64,000 nucleotides of DNA, from assembly GCF_001544555.2 (NCBI RefSeq), contig NZ_FCOK02000035.1, positions 1 to 64,000 on the forward strand, written 5' to 3'. The translations under genes and the position numbers were made by a program. Positions 17,994 to 27,137 of this stretch are shown here, in pieces. This DNA comes from Caballeronia udeis. Its GTDB lineage: Bacteria; Pseudomonadota; Gammaproteobacteria; Burkholderiales; Burkholderiaceae. The notes beneath the pieces are model-generated. The model did not search any database. It had not been told where the DNA came from and saw only the letters and a list, made by a program, of their open reading frames with translations. The first letter of the stretch is position 1; each line of letters begins with the position of its first letter.

Positions 17994-18958
17994 ACCGACC
18001 CGCCAACTCCTCCATTCACCATCCCGGCACCGAGCTCTACGAAATGGGCCTCGATGAAATCGTCAATGACCTGGCCGTGCCGGAGCCCGAGCCCGAGCCT
18101 GAGCTCGCAGGGCCAAGGCCGGGCGTGCTGAAGCGGCTGCACCGGCGCTTCTCCGTGCTCGGCATGATCGGCCTCGTGATGGTCGTGTTCTGGCTGACAA
18201 TCGCGGTCATCGGCCCGTGGATAGCGCCTTATAAAAGCGGCGCGCTGTCGTCCGTGGATGTGTTCGCCGGGTCGAGCCGTGCGTTCCTGCTTGGCACCGA
18301 CTATCTCGGCCGCGACATGCTCAGCCGGATTCTCTACGGCACCCGTTATACGGTCGGGCTGGCCTTGGCCGCAGCGTTGCTGGCGAGCCTGATCGGCACG
18401 TTCTTCGGGTTGGTTGCTGCCGTGTCAGGCCGCTGGGTCGATGAAATCCTGAGCCGCCTGTTCGATGCGCTGATCTCCATTCCGAGCAAGGTCCTTGCGC
18501 TGGTCGTGATCGCCGCGTTTGGTTCGTCCATTCCCATGTTGATGGGCGTCGCCGCGCTTGCCTACATCCCCGGTGCGTTCCGCATCTCGCGCTCGCTTGC
18601 GGTCAACGTGATGACGCTCGAATACGTGCAGGTCGCGCGGGCTCGCGGCGAAAAGCTGTTCTACATTGCCCGCGTGGAAGTGCTGCCCAACATGATCCAT
18701 CCCATGCTCGCCGACTTCGGCCTGCGCTTCGTGTTCATCGTGCTGCTGCTCAGCGGCCTGAGCTTCCTGGGCCTCGGCGTGCAGCCGCCCAATGCCGACT
18801 GGGGCTCGCTGGTGCGCGAGAACATTGGTGGCCTGGCCGAAGGGGCACCTGCCGTGATGATGCCGGCTATCGCGATTGCGACGCTGACTGTCGGCGTGAA
18901 CCTGCTGATCGATAACCTGCGCCGCCGTGGCGGCCGCGGGCAAGGAGCTGCGCAATGA
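17990..18958 (+). CDS. dppC-like: ABC importer permease, DppC-like
   Basis: 322 residues. An N-terminal cytoplasmic extension of about 50 residues carries a Pro-Glu repeat (PEPEPEPELAGP). OppC-type membrane segments follow, with LLGTDYLGRDMLSRILYGTRY and the EAA loop YVQVARARGEKLFYIARVEVLPN. The partner is the DppB-like protein. The start overlaps the previous stop, and its own stop overlaps the ATPase start (ATGA in both cases). The acidic extension is longer than in E. coli DppC. Confidence 0.92.
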   Translation: MNRPANSSIHHPGTELYEMGLDEIVNDLAVPEPEPEPELAGPRPGVLKRLHRRFSVLGMIGLVMVVFWLTIAVIGPWIAPYKSGALSSVDVFAGSSRAFLLGTDYLGRDMLSRILYGTRYTVGLALAAALLASLIGTFFGLVAAVSGRWVDEILSRLFDALISIPSKVLALVVIAAFGSSIPMLMGVAALAYIPGAFRISRSLAVNVMTLEYVQVARARGEKLFYIARVEVLPNMIHPMLADFGLRFVFIVLLLSGLSFLGLGVQPPNADWGSLVRENIGGLAEGAPAVMMPAIAIATLTVGVNLLIDNLRRRGGRGQGAAQ

Positions 18959-20805
18959 ATGCCCACGCGAGCGACATGATTCGAGTGAAGGGCTTGCGAG
19001 TGGTGGCAGGCGCCGCCCCCGATCCGGTGACGGAGATCGTGAAAGGCGTCGACTTCTCGGTGAAGAAAGGCGAAGTGCTTGCGTTGATCGGCGAGTCGGG
19101 ATCGGGCAAGACGACCATCGCGCTGGCGTTGCTGGGGTATGCGCGGCAGGGCTGTTCCATCAGTGGCGGATCGGTGCGGATCGGCGAGACGGAAGTGCTC
19201 GAGCTCGACCAGCAAGGCCGCCGGGCGCTGCGTGCCCGGACGGTGGCGTATGTGGCGCAAAGCGCGTCGTCGGGGTTCAATCCGGCGCGCACGATCATCG
19301 ACCAGGTGACCGAGCCTGCGTTGCTGCATCGCCTGATGACGAAGGACGCGGCGCGGCGCAAGGCGATCGAGTTGTTTCGCGCGCTTGCGTTGCCGGAAGC
19401 CGATACGATCGGCGAGCGTTATCCGCACCAGGTCTCGGGCGGCCAGTTGCAGCGCCTGATGGCGGCCATGGCACTGATCACCGATCCAGCCGTAGTGGTG
19501 TTCGACGAGCCGACGACCGCGCTCGATGTGACCACGCAAATTGAAGTGCTCGCGGCGTTCAAGAAGGTGATCCGTGAGCTGGGAACGACGGCGGTCTACG
19601 TGTCGCACGACCTGGCCGTGGTGGCGCAAATGGCGGACCGGATTGTCGTGTTGAACGGCGGCGGGGTAAAAGAGAATGGCCTGGTGGCGCAAGTGCTCGA
19701 TGCGCCCGCTGACGCGTACACGCAGCAGTTGCTGGCCGCCACGCGGCGGCCGGAACCGGAGTTGTGCGTGCAGACCGCGGCGCAGAAACTCGCGCCGCCC
19801 CTGCTCGAAATCCGCGGCCTGGCGGCGGGTTATGGCCGTATCGACCGTCATGGTGCGCCGGCCGTGCGCGTGCTCGACGACGTAAGCCTCTCCATTGCGC
19901 GCGGCTGCACGCTGGGGGTGATCGGGGAATCAGGGTCGGGCAAGACGACGCTGGCGCGCGTGGTGGCGGGTCTGGTCGACCGGGCGCGCGGTGAAGTTTT
20001 CTTCGACGGCAAGCCGCTGCCTGCCCAGCTGTCAAAACGTACTCCTGAGCAATACCGCCAGATCCAGATCGTGTTCCAGAACGCCGATACCGCGTTGAAC
20101 CCGAGCCATACCATTGCCGATATCCTCAGCCGGCCGCTCGCTTTTTATCATCGGCTGCGCGGGGCGGCGGCGCGCAAGCGGATGCTGGAACTGCTCGATC
20201 TCGTCAAGCTGCCGGCTTCCATTGCGCAGCGCACGCCGGCGGGTTTGTCGGGTGGACAGAAGCAGCGTGTCAACCTGGCGCGCGCGCTCGCGGCCGATCC
20301 CGCGCTGATCCTCTGCGATGAAGTCACCTCCGCGCTCGACACCGTGGTGGGTGCGGCGATCCTCGACCTGCTTGCCGAACTGCGCCGCGAGCTGGGCGTG
20401 TCCTACATGTTCATCAGCCACGACATTTCGACAGTGCGTTCCATCTGCGATGAAGTGATCGTGCTGTACGCGGGACATCGCGTGGAGGCGGGCGAGCGCG
20501 AGGTACTCGCGGCGCCGCCGTATCACCCGTACACAGGCTTGCTGGTCGACTCCGTGCCGGCGCTGAAACCCGGCTGGCTGGACGCACGCCGCCTGGTCGG
20601 CAGCGCTGCGTTGCCGCAGATGGGCGAGAGCGCCGACATACCTGAACTGTGCAGCTTCAGGGCGCGCTGTCCGGTGCGGATCGACGGTAAATGCAACGCC
20701 ACGCCACCCTCCGTGAAGAAGCTGCCCTCGGGCGCGGAAATTCTTTGCCATCATTCAACGGCCGAGCTGAGCCGGATGCAGACCATAGAGGTAGTTGAAG
20801 CATGA
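18955..20805 (+). CDS. Fused double ATPase of the dipeptide-type ABC importer (DppD-DppF)
   Basis: 616 residues with two complete nucleotide-binding domains. Walker A GESGSGKT is at 46-53 and again at 324-331; signatures are VSGGQLQR and LSGGQKQR; Walker B sequences end in VVVFDEP and LILCDE. A C-terminal oligopeptide-transporter tail holds HPYTGLLVDSVP and a Cys-containing RCPVRIDGKC segment, which in DppD/DppF relatives can bind an Fe-S cluster. One chain replaces the usual DppD and DppF subunits. It powers import of the operon substrate. The gene overlaps both neighbours by four bases. Confidence 0.93.
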   Translation: MNAHASDMIRVKGLRVVAGAAPDPVTEIVKGVDFSVKKGEVLALIGESGSGKTTIALALLGYARQGCSISGGSVRIGETEVLELDQQGRRALRARTVAYVAQSASSGFNPARTIIDQVTEPALLHRLMTKDAARRKAIELFRALALPEADTIGERYPHQVSGGQLQRLMAAMALITDPAVVVFDEPTTALDVTTQIEVLAAFKKVIRELGTTAVYVSHDLAVVAQMADRIVVLNGGGVKENGLVAQVLDAPADAYTQQLLAATRRPEPELCVQTAAQKLAPPLLEIRGLAAGYGRIDRHGAPAVRVLDDVSLSIARGCTLGVIGESGSGKTTLARVVAGLVDRARGEVFFDGKPLPAQLSKRTPEQYRQIQIVFQNADTALNPSHTIADILSRPLAFYHRLRGAAARKRMLELLDLVKLPASIAQRTPAGLSGGQKQRVNLARALAADPALILCDEVTSALDTVVGAAILDLLAELRRELGVSYMFISHDISTVRSICDEVIVLYAGHRVEAGEREVLAAPPYHPYTGLLVDSVPALKPGWLDARRLVGSAALPQMGESADIPELCSFRARCPVRIDGKCNATPPSVKKLPSGAEILCHHSTAELSRMQTIEVVEA

Positions 20806-21116
20806 GCGGACGGTTCGTGCGGCTGGCGGAAACGGAGCGCAAGACGTTTGTGATAACAGTCGACGGCGTGGCGCGGCAGGCCGCCGATGGCGACACGCTG
20901 ATGGTCGCCTTGCTGACCGGCATGAGGACCTTGCGCGACTCCGAATTCGGCGATGGCCGGCGCGCGGGTTTTTGCCTGATGGGCGCGTGCCAGGATTGCT
21001 GGGTCTGGACCGCTGACGGTGACCGGTTGCGCGCATGCACCACGCCGGCGGTTGCGGGCATGTCGATCGTTACGCAACTTGCCACCGCCGGGGAGGGCAT
21101 ATGGCCGCGCGAGTGA
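20802..21116 (+). CDS. [2Fe-2S] subunit of a heteromeric amine/opine oxidase (HcnA/OoxX-like)
   Basis: 104 residues. A plant-type ferredoxin-like [2Fe-2S] motif uses Cys58, Cys63, Cys66 and Cys79 (GFCLMGACQDCW, then RACTTP). Such small subunits occur with two flavoprotein subunits in hydrogen cyanide synthase (HcnABC), octopine/nopaline oxidase and D-hydroxyproline dehydrogenase. The next two genes encode exactly such partners. It overlaps the ATPase gene by four bases and the next gene by 16. The electron acceptor is probably the respiratory chain rather than oxygen, by analogy. Confidence 0.88.
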   Translation: MSGRFVRLAETERKTFVITVDGVARQAADGDTLMVALLTGMRTLRDSEFGDGRRAGFCLMGACQDCWVWTADGDRLRACTTPAVAGMSIVTQLATAGEGIWPRE

Positions 21117-22483
21117 TCGTGATCGGCGCGGGACCGGCCGGTGTGCGGGCGGCGGAAGCGCTGGTCGAAGCAGGTCTGCGGCCTACGGTGATCGATGAAG
21201 GGCGAAGGGATGGCGGGCAGATTTATCGACGGCAGCCGGAGGGTTTTATGCGCTCCTATGAGACGCTCTACGGCACCGAAAGCACACGTGCGGCTGCCTT
21301 GCATCAGAGCTTCGATGCGCTCAGGAACCGCATCGACTACCTGCCTGAGACGCTTGTCTGGAACATCTCGGCGAACGCCGTGCATCTTGTCAGCGGCGAC
21401 TCGTACAGGACGCTCGAATTCGATGCGCTGATCATTTGCAGCGGCGCAACGGACCGGTTGATGCCAGTCAAGGGCTGGCACTACGCCGGCACCTATAGCC
21501 TGGGGGGGGCGCAAGTCGCGCTGAAGTCGCAAGGGTGTTCGATCGGTTCGCGAGTCGTGCTGATGGGCACCGGACCGCTGCTTTACCTCGTCGCTGCGCA
21601 GTATGTGAAAGCAGGCGCAGCAGTGTCCGCCGTCTTCGACACCTCCACGCTTTTGCAACGGTTCAGTGCGTTGCCGAAGCTGCTCGCCATTCCCGCCGCG
21701 TTGAAGAAAGGCATCGCTTTGATGGGCGTGCTGAGGCGTGCGCAGGTGCGGGTGTATCGCGGCGTGCGGCCGCTTGAAATAAGCGGTTCGCCCGAGCACG
21801 GCGTGAGCCACGTCGAAGTCGCGCTGCAAAGCGGTATGCCTTTCAAGGTGGCTTGCGACGCGGTCGCGCTCGGTTATCACTTGCGTCCGGAGACGCAGCT
21901 CGCCGATCTGGCCGGCTGCGGATTTTCCTTCGATGAAGCCGCGCAGCAGTGGCTTCCCGCTACCGATGAAGACGGTCGCAGCAGCGTCAAAAGGGTCTAT
22001 CTGGCGGGTGACGGCGTGCGCATCCGTGGCGCCGATGCGGCCGAACGCTCCGGTCGTCTCGCTGCCCTCGCTGCGATGCAGGACGCTGGCCTGAAGGTTG
22101 AAGATCTGGCGGCCCTGCGCGAACAACTGCGGGTCTTCAGCCGCTTCGCCGCCGGTTTGCGCAAGGCCTTTCCCTGGCCGGCACGCTTCGCGAGCATGTT
22201 GCCGGACGAGACTATTGTGTGCCGTTGCGAAGCCATTACCGCGGGCGAGTTGCGCCGCGTGGTCCGCGAAACGGGTGCGCAGGAAGCGAATCGCGCGAAG
22301 GCATTTTCGCGCGTGGGCATGGGCCGGTGCCAGGGCCGCTTTTGCGCTCACGCGGGAGCGGAAGTGATCGCGGCGGCGGCTTCCGTGCCGCTGGCGGCCG
22401 TTGGACGGCTACGTGGGCAAGCGCCCGTCAAGCCGTTGCCGGTCAGGCTGGTGGAGGAAGAGGAAGCGGAGGCGAGTGAATGA
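21101..22483 (+). CDS. FAD/NAD(P)-binding oxidoreductase subunit with C-terminal BFD-like [2Fe-2S] domain
   Basis: 460 residues from the ATG at 21101, chosen because GGGAGG precedes it and VIVIGAGPAGVRAAEAL (GAGPAG at 9-14) starts the fold. It is a pyridine-nucleotide-disulfide-reductase-like flavoprotein. The C-terminal domain has CRCE, then CQGRFC, the four-Cys pattern of BFD-type [2Fe-2S] domains. It matches the alpha subunit (OoxA/NoxA, HcnB, LhpE-like) of opine and hydroxyproline oxidases and should pass electrons between the DAO subunit and the small Fe-S subunit. It overlaps both neighbours. Confidence 0.9.
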   Translation: MAARVIVIGAGPAGVRAAEALVEAGLRPTVIDEGRRDGGQIYRRQPEGFMRSYETLYGTESTRAAALHQSFDALRNRIDYLPETLVWNISANAVHLVSGDSYRTLEFDALIICSGATDRLMPVKGWHYAGTYSLGGAQVALKSQGCSIGSRVVLMGTGPLLYLVAAQYVKAGAAVSAVFDTSTLLQRFSALPKLLAIPAALKKGIALMGVLRRAQVRVYRGVRPLEISGSPEHGVSHVEVALQSGMPFKVACDAVALGYHLRPETQLADLAGCGFSFDEAAQQWLPATDEDGRSSVKRVYLAGDGVRIRGADAAERSGRLAALAAMQDAGLKVEDLAALREQLRVFSRFAAGLRKAFPWPARFASMLPDETIVCRCEAITAGELRRVVRETGAQEANRAKAFSRVGMGRCQGRFCAHAGAEVIAAAASVPLAAVGRLRGQAPVKPLPVRLVEEEEAEASE

Positions 22484-23694
22484 CCGCGAATTCCCGGGGC
22501 GCCAAGAGGACTGCTCAGCTAACCGATCGCCGGGCCGATGTGATCGTGATCGGCGGCGGCATCATGGGCACGACCACCGCGTTCTTCCTGCGCCGCCGCA
22601 ACCCCGCTTGTTCCGTGATCCTCCTCGAGCGCGGCCTGACAGGCCAGCAAGCGAGCGGCGTCAACTTCGGCGGTATCCGCAGGCAGGGCCGTGCACTGCC
22701 GCAACTCGCGATGGCGAACCGCGCGCTCAACACGTGGCAGCGTTCGAAGGAACTGCTGGGCGAGGACGTCGAATTCCTGCCGTCGAGCCATACCCGGGTC
22801 TGTTATCACGCGCACGATGCGGACACCTTCGATCGCTATGCCGCCGATGCCCGCGCCTATGGCCTTGAACTGGAAGTGCTGCACGGCCAGGCGATGTTCG
22901 AGCGTTTCCCTTTTCTTGGCCGCGAAGTACTGGCGGCGTCCATCTCGCCGCTCGACGGCCATGCGAATCCGCGCCTCGCCGCGCCGGCCTTCGGTCGGGC
23001 GGCGGCGCGGCTTGGCGCGCAAGTGGTGGAGAACACGGAGATCGCGCAGGTGGAGAAGGACGGCGATGGTTTTCGCGTGGAAACTGCGGCAGGCGTTGTG
23101 TATCGCGCCGCGCAGCTCGTGATTTGCGCGGGCGCCTGGGCAGCCCGGCTCAGCGAGCAGTTCGGCGAGCCGGTGCCGCTGCGTGCAAGCGGACCGCAAA
23201 TGTCCGTCACTGAACCCGTGCCTTACGTCTTCAAGTCGTCCATTGGGGTGTTCACATCGATCAAGCAGGAGGGCATCTACTTCCGCCAGATTCCGCGCGG
23301 CAACATCATCATAGGCGGCGGGCCACCCGGTCCCGCCGATACCCTCACGCGACGCGCGTCTGTGCTGCCGGTGAATACCGTGCGTCAGATCGCGCAGCTT
23401 CGCCGGCTGGTTCCCGCAATGGCGCCGCTGCATGTGATCCGGGTCTGGAGCGGCGTGGAAGGGTACTTGCCCGATGGCGAGCCGGTGATCGGCCGCAGCT
23501 CGACAACCGACGGTCTGTTCTATGCGTTCGGCTTCAGCGGCTCGGGGTTCCAGATTGGCCCGGGCGTGGGTGAGACGCTGGCCGAGTTGATCGATACCGG
23601 TACGACACCGATTCCGCTCGATGCGTTTTCGGTCAGCCGGTTTGCGGCGTTTGCCGCTTCACCGCCGGCTCAACCCGTGGTGGCCACGTCATGA
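22480..23694 (+). CDS. DAO-family FAD oxidase, catalytic (beta) subunit of the heteromeric oxidase
   Basis: 404 residues. VIVIGGGIMGTTTAFFLRRR carries the FAD Rossmann motif (25-30). SGVNFGGIRRQGR is the FAD-contact region, and FGFSGSGFQIGPGVGE the C-terminal FAD loop. It resembles the beta subunits OoxB/NoxB, HcnC and D-hydroxyproline dehydrogenase beta, which oxidise the C-N bond of a secondary or primary amine. With the two previous genes it forms a predicted three-subunit dehydrogenase. It is coupled by ATGA overlaps to the genes on both sides. The substrate could be an opine, an imino acid or an N-alkyl amino acid. Confidence 0.9.
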   Translation: MTANSRGAKRTAQLTDRRADVIVIGGGIMGTTTAFFLRRRNPACSVILLERGLTGQQASGVNFGGIRRQGRALPQLAMANRALNTWQRSKELLGEDVEFLPSSHTRVCYHAHDADTFDRYAADARAYGLELEVLHGQAMFERFPFLGREVLAASISPLDGHANPRLAAPAFGRAAARLGAQVVENTEIAQVEKDGDGFRVETAAGVVYRAAQLVICAGAWAARLSEQFGEPVPLRASGPQMSVTEPVPYVFKSSIGVFTSIKQEGIYFRQIPRGNIIIGGGPPGPADTLTRRASVLPVNTVRQIAQLRRLVPAMAPLHVIRVWSGVEGYLPDGEPVIGRSSTTDGLFYAFGFSGSGFQIGPGVGETLAELIDTGTTPIPLDAFSVSRFAAFAASPPAQPVVATS

Positions 23695-24110
23695 AACAGT
23701 CCATGCCGCTGACCGAAGCGCGTGCGTTTATCGAGGCTCACTTCGATGAACCCGTGACGCTTGCACAACTGGCCGAGCTCTCCGCGCTTAGCGTGTCGCG
23801 GTTCGCGACCGCGTTCCGGCAGCAGTTTGGTTCCTCGCCTTACCGGTATTTATGCGGACTACGGATTGAGCGCGCGCAGGCCTTGCTGCTGGCGGGCGTA
23901 CCGGGATCGGTGGTTGCAGCTGAAGTCGGGTTCTTCGACCAGAGCCATTTCGCCCGGCACTTCAAGCGTTTCTGCGGAATGACGCCGAGCATGTATCTGA
24001 AGCGCTCGCGCGCCCGATGTTCAGCGCAGGGCAGCAGTGTGTTGTCGCGCGGCGCCGCTACTGAAAATGAGTCAGCGGACCAGCGAACGCTCTGCGAGGA
24101 AATTGCGTGA
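23691..24110 (+). CDS. Minimal AraC-type DNA-binding protein
   Basis: 139 residues. It consists almost only of the AraC double helix-turn-helix (about residues 8-105: EPVTLAQLAELSALSVSRF and AAEVGFFDQSHFARHFKRF, then GMTPSMYLKRSR). It lacks the N-terminal ligand-binding domain of full-length AraC proteins (about 290 residues). The last 35 residues are polar and unlike the family. It is the last gene of the operon and is coupled by overlap, so it probably autoregulates the operon, possibly with a separate sensor. It may also be a truncated relic. Confidence 0.85.
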   Translation: MKQSMPLTEARAFIEAHFDEPVTLAQLAELSALSVSRFATAFRQQFGSSPYRYLCGLRIERAQALLLAGVPGSVVAAEVGFFDQSHFARHFKRFCGMTPSMYLKRSRARCSAQGSSVLSRGAATENESADQRTLCEEIA

Positions 24111-24494
24111 GGGTGGCGTTTAATTAAATGACCGGAAAGGCTAAAGAAATAATGCCGTAAGTCGATATTACCAGCATAACCACTTGAGTCGGCCCTGCAA
24201 GTCGCAAGATCCGAGCTCGTGCAGATGATGGTTGCGTCCGGCGCGACGACTGACTTGATCAGCGACTCCGCCTGAACCGCCACTCCGAGCTTCTCCTCCC
24301 AAGCGATACACCTGCCCCCCGCCCCCGTCAAGCACGTCCTTCCGGGGCGCTGGCGCTATTATTCTGCAGACCAAAGCTCTGGTTCATTGCCTTGCTTCAT
24401 CGCAATCCTGATCGGACTTGATCGTGCGTCCGACGATCGAAGCACGCATGAACCGGCGGTCCGCCATGCAGCAAATCAATACGGGGATAGATCG
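24111..24494. other. Intergenic region after the oxidase operon
   Basis: The 384-base gap is AT-rich just after the AraC stop. It shows no convincing gene and no clear hairpin terminator. It should contain the promoter of the zinc-ribbon gene at 24495. Short open frames on the minus strand lack family signatures. Confidence 0.45.
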
Positions 24495-25532
24495 ATGCAA
24501 CCCATGCGAGTGTCAGAAAAATGGTTTCACCGTGCGCTGTGGTTGATCGCTTTCGCGTTCGCGGGTTTCCTGATTGGCCTGGGTGGGCTTGTGGTGGGGA
24601 ATTTGCCGGGTGTCGAGGCGCCGCCTACGCTGGACTCGCTGATCGATCCGGGCGCCAGCGCGGCGATAGAAACATCGATTAAGCAAGCGCAAGCCAATGC
24701 CCGCGACGGCGCGATAGCCGAGGAGTCCGCGCGGCTCAAGCTGCAAGCCGCGACAGCCGAGTACACGAGCGCGCACGAAACATTTTCGAACTGGCTTGCC
24801 ACCCGCACGGCGACCGAGCAGGCCGATCAAAACAAGGAGCTTGTCAGCCGTACGCGTTCGCTGGAGACGCTCAATGACAATATCCGCAGCGCACAAAAGG
24901 CGCTGGACCAAGTAGAGCAAGACAACGCGCGGACCCGGCAAGTGCTGGCGAAGCAACGAAGGGCGGAAGCGGCGCTTCGTACCCAGGCCGAGGAAAAATT
25001 CGATGCGCTTCAGCGCGGCATCGAGATGAAGAATTTCCTCATCCGGCTGGCGATCACCTTGCCCTTGCTGGTGATTGGCGGATGGCTGTTTGCGAAGCAT
25101 CGCAAGAACCGCTACTGGCCCTTCGTCTGGGGCTTCATATTTTTCGCGCTGTTCGCGTTTTTTGTCGAACTGGTTCCGTACCTTCCCGACTACGGCGGTT
25201 ATGTCCGGTACATCGTGGGCGTGGTCGTGACCATTCTGGTTGGACGGTATTCCATCAACGCGTTGCAGCGCTATCTGCAAAATCAGAAATCCGCGGAGAC
25301 GTTACCCGATGACCAGCGTCGCCAGGCGTTGAGTTATGACGTTGCTCAAAGCCGCTTCGCGAAGGGCATCTGCCCCGGATGCGAACGCAAGGCCGACCTG
25401 AGCGATCCGAAACTCGACTTCTGCATGCACTGCGGAATCAGCTTGTTTAACGCATGCGCTTTTTGCCAAACGCGGAAGAACGCGTTTGCACACTATTGTC
25501 CGTCGTGCGGGAAAGAGGCGGTTGCACCTTAG
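24495..25532 (+). CDS. Membrane protein with coiled coil and C-terminal zinc ribbons
   Basis: 345 residues from the ATG at 24495 (GGGGATAG upstream). Order: membrane helix about 13-35, a long Ala/Gln/Arg-rich coiled coil about 60-180, a cluster of hydrophobic helices about 183-255, then two CxxC pairs forming zinc-ribbon knuckles (CPGCERK, CMHCGIS, CAFCQTR, CPSCGKE). The ribbons should be cytoplasmic; the coiled coil lies between the first and second helices and so should face the periplasm. The function is unknown; related Burkholderia proteins are annotated only as zinc-ribbon proteins. It stands alone and is convergent with pitA. Confidence 0.75.
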   Translation: MQPMRVSEKWFHRALWLIAFAFAGFLIGLGGLVVGNLPGVEAPPTLDSLIDPGASAAIETSIKQAQANARDGAIAEESARLKLQAATAEYTSAHETFSNWLATRTATEQADQNKELVSRTRSLETLNDNIRSAQKALDQVEQDNARTRQVLAKQRRAEAALRTQAEEKFDALQRGIEMKNFLIRLAITLPLLVIGGWLFAKHRKNRYWPFVWGFIFFALFAFFVELVPYLPDYGGYVRYIVGVVVTILVGRYSINALQRYLQNQKSAETLPDDQRRQALSYDVAQSRFAKGICPGCERKADLSDPKLDFCMHCGISLFNACAFCQTRKNAFAHYCPSCGKEAVAP

Positions 25533-25541
25533 GGGCGGCGC

Positions 25542-27137
25542 TCAGGCGACTACCCGAAAAACCCAATAGAGCGCGCCGGCCAACGCAATGGACGCCGGCA
25601 AGGTAAGCACCCAGGCCAGCACCAGGCTTCGCAGGGTGTTCCATTGGAGGCCCGATCCATTCGCTGCCATTGTGCCGGCGACGCCGGACGTCAGTATGTG
25701 CGTGGTCGATACCGGGAGCCCGTATAGATCCGCTGCCCCGATGGTCAGCGCCGCGACCATCTCTGCCGATGCGCCCTGGCCGTAGGTCAGGTGTTGCTTT
25801 CCGATCTTTTCCCCGACCGTCACCACGATCCGCTTCCAGCCGACCATCGTGCCAAGTCCCAGTGCTATCGCAACCGCGACCTTGACCCATGTCGGGATGA
25901 ACTTGGTCGCGTGATTGAGTTGCTGCTTGTAGTTGTCAATAACGGCCCGATCGTCGGCGGTGAAAGCGGGCTGCTGTGACGCTTCCATCAGACGGATCGC
26001 TTCCGATATCACATACATGCTGTTGCGGACGTTGTCGACCAGGCTTGGCGGCACCGTACTGATCGACCCCGCTGTCGTGATCTGCTGGGCCACGGTATCA
26101 GTGAGTTGCGTTACCGCCGGCAGCGTTGCAGACGTCATCTGACGGGTCCGCACGTACGTTTCAACATCCGCGCGAGGGTTCGCGGAAGCGGGTGAGCCGG
26201 GAGCCGAATATTTGGCGAACACGGCCGATGCCTGATGGGCGACCGCCACGAAGGTCTGCGTTTCTCCGGGCGTTACTGCTTTGTTCAGTGCATAGGCTGT
26301 CGGCACCGTGCCAATGAGAATCAGCATGATCAGGCCCATGCCCTTCTGCCCATCGTTCGAACCATGAGCAAAGGAGACCCCCGTGCAGGTCAGGACCAGC
26401 AGGCTGCGAATCCAGAACGGCGGTGGTTTGTTGCCGACCGGTTCGGCGTAGAGCGCGGGAACACGCACCACGGCTTTGAGTATCAGCAAGAGCAGGCCGG
26501 AGAGCAAAAAGCCGATAATTGGCGAGAACAGCAGTGATTTTCCAACCCCGACCGCTTGCGTCCAGTCGACGCCGCTGGTACCGGATGGGCCACGCATCAG
26601 TTGGTTCATCAGGCCGACGCCAATGATCGAACCAATCAACGTATGCGAGCTGGAGGAGGGTAGTCCGAAGTACCAGGTTGCCAGGTTCCAGACAATTGCG
26701 GCAATCAACAGCGCAAATACCATGGCGAAACCCGCGTGGCCACCCACCTGCAAAATCAGCTCGACGGGGAGCAACTGGACAATACCAAACGCCACCGCGC
26801 CGCTGGAAACCATGACGCCCACAAAATTCCACGCACCCGACCAGAGCACCGCGAGATTGGGCGTCAGCGAGTGAGTGTAGATAACGGTGGCCACGGCGTT
26901 CGCCGTGTCGTGAAAACCATTGACGAACTCGAAGCCAAGCGCGATCAGCATCGCGAAGCCGAGGAGGACGTAGGGGAATGCCGAGCTTTGTTGTACCGGC
27001 TCGAGGTCTATGACCAGATGGACGGCGACGAAGGCGACGCCTATGGCGAGGATCAGCAGGAAGATTGCCAGACTCAGGTTGCGGGTACGCTCGCTGACAG
27101 CACTTGTCTGAGGAAACATGAGATCTGGCATGATCAT
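25542..27137 (-). CDS. pitA-like: Low-affinity inorganic phosphate transporter (Pit family)
   Basis: 531 residues, a little longer than E. coli PitA. PiT family repeats are clear: GFEFVNGFHDTANAVATVIY near the N terminus, and FAHGSNDGQKGMGLIML plus GLPVSTTHILTSGVAGTM in the second half. About ten to twelve membrane segments are expected. A loop of about 110 residues between the two halves (around VETYVRTRQMTSATLP) is longer than in many PiT proteins. It imports metal-phosphate with protons. No phoU-like DUF47 gene is adjacent. A gap of 234 bases separates it from mreB upstream. Confidence 0.92.
   Translation of the reverse strand: MIMPDLMFPQTSAVSERTRNLSLAIFLLILAIGVAFVAVHLVIDLEPVQQSSAFPYVLLGFAMLIALGFEFVNGFHDTANAVATVIYTHSLTPNLAVLWSGAWNFVGVMVSSGAVAFGIVQLLPVELILQVGGHAGFAMVFALLIAAIVWNLATWYFGLPSSSSHTLIGSIIGVGLMNQLMRGPSGTSGVDWTQAVGVGKSLLFSPIIGFLLSGLLLLILKAVVRVPALYAEPVGNKPPPFWIRSLLVLTCTGVSFAHGSNDGQKGMGLIMLILIGTVPTAYALNKAVTPGETQTFVAVAHQASAVFAKYSAPGSPASANPRADVETYVRTRQMTSATLPAVTQLTDTVAQQITTAGSISTVPPSLVDNVRNSMYVISEAIRLMEASQQPAFTADDRAVIDNYKQQLNHATKFIPTWVKVAVAIALGLGTMVGWKRIVVTVGEKIGKQHLTYGQGASAEMVAALTIGAADLYGLPVSTTHILTSGVAGTMAANGSGLQWNTLRSLVLAWVLTLPASIALAGALYWVFRVVA

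Noticed and set aside
20657..22351. Minus-strand open frame of 564 codons
   Set aside because: It is antisense to the Fe-S and flavoprotein subunits, which have intact cofactor motifs. No family signature is seen in the minus product.
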